Source: Ifrita kowaldi (Eukaryota; Chordata; Aves; Passeriformes; Cinclosomatidae). From it: a DNA stretch of 64,000 nucleotides. Of the stretch, positions 62,775 to 64,000 are shown one piece after another; position 1 is the first letter of the stretch, and each line of letters opens with the position of its first letter. The position numbers and the translations under genes are program-made. The notes under the pieces were generated by a model that worked only from the letters and a program-made list of their open reading frames with translations, was not told the origin of the DNA and ran no database searches. The stretch is from positions 530,680 to 594,679 of the forward strand of contig VZRS01002382.1 of NCBI GenBank assembly GCA_013398055.1, in the 5' to 3' direction.

Positions 62775-64000
62775 GTAAAGACTCTGTTTTGCCTAAAACA
62801 ATTATGCAGAGAGGAACAGGACTGGCAGCAGCTGCCTCCATGGCCTCAGACAAACCTTGGCAAGGAGAGCAAATCTCAGCAGTGGTACCAGGGCTCCTGC
62901 ACGGCAGGCAGGATTCAAAATCCCTTTTTTTTCAACATGGAAGAGCTGCTATGTTGCTCTGAGCATGTATCTCTTGAATGACTTTAGGTCCGTTTCAGAT
63001 CAGATTATTTTTAAATTGTGAGCCTGATTCTTTGAACAAATTCTCTCTTTTTTTTAATTTCCCCTACAAAAGGATGTTTACTTGCATGTAATTAGGTACT
63101 GGCACAGGTTGCCCAGAAAAGCTGTGGCTGCCCCATCCCTGGAAGTGTTCCAGGCCAGGTTGGATGGGCTTGGAGCAACTTGGTCTAGTGGAAGGTGCTT
63201 CTGCCCATGGCAGGGGGGTTGGAACAGGATGATCTTAAGGTCCCTTCCAACCCAAACCATTCTGTGATTCTGTGTTTTAATGTAAATGTTATACTCTCTC
63301 TTTTTTGGTGCCTTACTTTTGTGGTGTGTGTGTTGTTAGGCATCCTGACAGATAGATGCCTGTATTTCTTCAGTAGTTAAGGCTGAGGTTCATTCTCCTG
63401 CATTTCAATCCAGTAGCTCAAGAAAGCCTGTTTCCTTAGTTAATATGTACTTAAGATGCCTATCAGAAACAAGCTGAGTCACTTTAAGGTAAAGATTGGA
63501 CAAATTGTGTTTTGGAATGATGCAGGAGAGAGGAAATACATTTAGGAACATAGACAAGACAGCAGTGAGGAACTGAGACTTTTTTTTTACCAAACAAATG
63601 CACATTTTTATATTGCACAATTCACCTCTAATGGTCTCAGTGATAAAACCATCTGTGTAAAGTAATCTGATTGCCCCAAAGTAAGAAAGAACCTGTCGTG
63701 GCACACAGTCACCTTGTACCTCTTGCCAAAAATGAGGAACCTTAGGGGAGGGAGGCTCAGTATTAAAACTCCAACCTTGCAAGTGTGGAAATATTAGCAG
63801 CGTATGCCAAAAAAGCATGTGTAATGTAAAGAGAGCCTTTATGATTCATTAATGAAAACCAAAGAATCAGTCTTATTACATCTATTTTTTGCATGTTTGC
63901 AAGATATTATAATAATCTTGGATGCTGCTGCCATACACCTGTTTGATTTCCAGCCAGGTGAATTTCTTGCTGTCGTGTTTTCCCCTTCCACCAAGCTCAT
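62775..64000 (+). other. RUNX2: RUNX2 intron 6, 5' part
   Basis: Begins gtaaag. If retained, the RUNX2 frame would stay open to a stop at 62960-62962, adding about 62 unrelated residues; nothing suggests this is used. It contains one CR1 fragment (63093-63275). Human exon 7 (encoding DFCLWPSTLSKK) was looked for and is not present, so the intron continues past the window end. Confidence 0.85.
63093..63275 (+). mobile_element. CR1 LINE fragment, 3' end
   Basis: Sense CR1: taggtactggcacaggttg, ccccatccctggaagtgttc, ccatggcaggggggttggaa, gatcttaaggtcccttccaa and ccattctgtgattctgtg. About 180 bp, low divergence. The overlapping frames on both strands (63078-63260, 63082-63267 and 63195-63380) are reads of the repeat. 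Confidence 0.96.

Noticed and set aside
1..64000. CRISPR array, operon, phage or other prokaryotic-type system
   Set aside because: The sequence is vertebrate intron and exon DNA. No regularly spaced repeats, operon-like gene packing or ribosome binding sites are present.

Overview
The window is a piece of a bird genome lying inside one large gene. Four exons on the + strand encode the second half of the Runt DNA-binding domain and the following linker/activation region of RUNX2, the master transcription factor of osteoblast differentiation. Paralogue choice rests on the linker exons: the DSKPSLFS, GRIPHPSMRVGVP and SYPSYLSQMTSPS stretches are RUNX2-type, not RUNX1 or RUNX3. Exon lengths (157, 105, 174 and 162 bp) equal those I recall for human RUNX2 exons 3 to 6. 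All four have canonical AG/GT borders, and every codon split across a junction joins correctly. The bird assignment rests on at least 17 CR1 (chicken repeat 1) LINE fragments with the typical avian 3' tail (tandem ATTCTRTG units), the absence of mammalian SINEs, and low overall repeat load. The species cannot be named from the sequence.

Layout. 1-6331: end of intron 2, starting in GC/CpG-rich sequence that probably flanks the exon 2/P2 promoter CpG island just outside the window; exon 2 itself is not present. 6332-6488: exon 3. 6489-12475: intron 3, with two CR1 fragments. 12476-12580: exon 4. 12581-53534: the 41-kb intron 4, with twelve CR1 fragments including one very old and long copy, a near-identical 300-bp direct repeat around a single N (a probable assembly error), pyrimidine tracts, and one coding-like 210-bp open stretch. 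53535-53708: exon 5. 53709-62612: intron 5, with a 46-T run and two CR1 fragments. 62613-62774: exon 6. 62775-64000: start of intron 6, with one CR1 fragment. The remaining RUNX2 exons (human exon 7 and the terminal exon with the VWRPY motif) lie downstream of the window.

The exons act together as one protein. Exons 3 and 4 supply DNA-contacting loops of the Runt domain. The exon 4/5 junction encodes the basic nuclear localisation signal. Exons 5 and 6 encode the Pro/Ser/Thr-rich regulatory region with ERK-type Ser-Pro sites. Almost all other open reading frames in the window are chance frames or decayed CR1 coding sequence. I found no CRISPR array, tRNA, rRNA or unknown multigene system. The most useful second-look items are a Phe-to-Leu change inside the Runt domain, the duplicated block at the N, the old CR1 copy, the coding-like stretch at 51382-51591, and an inverted CR1 pair flanking exon 5.
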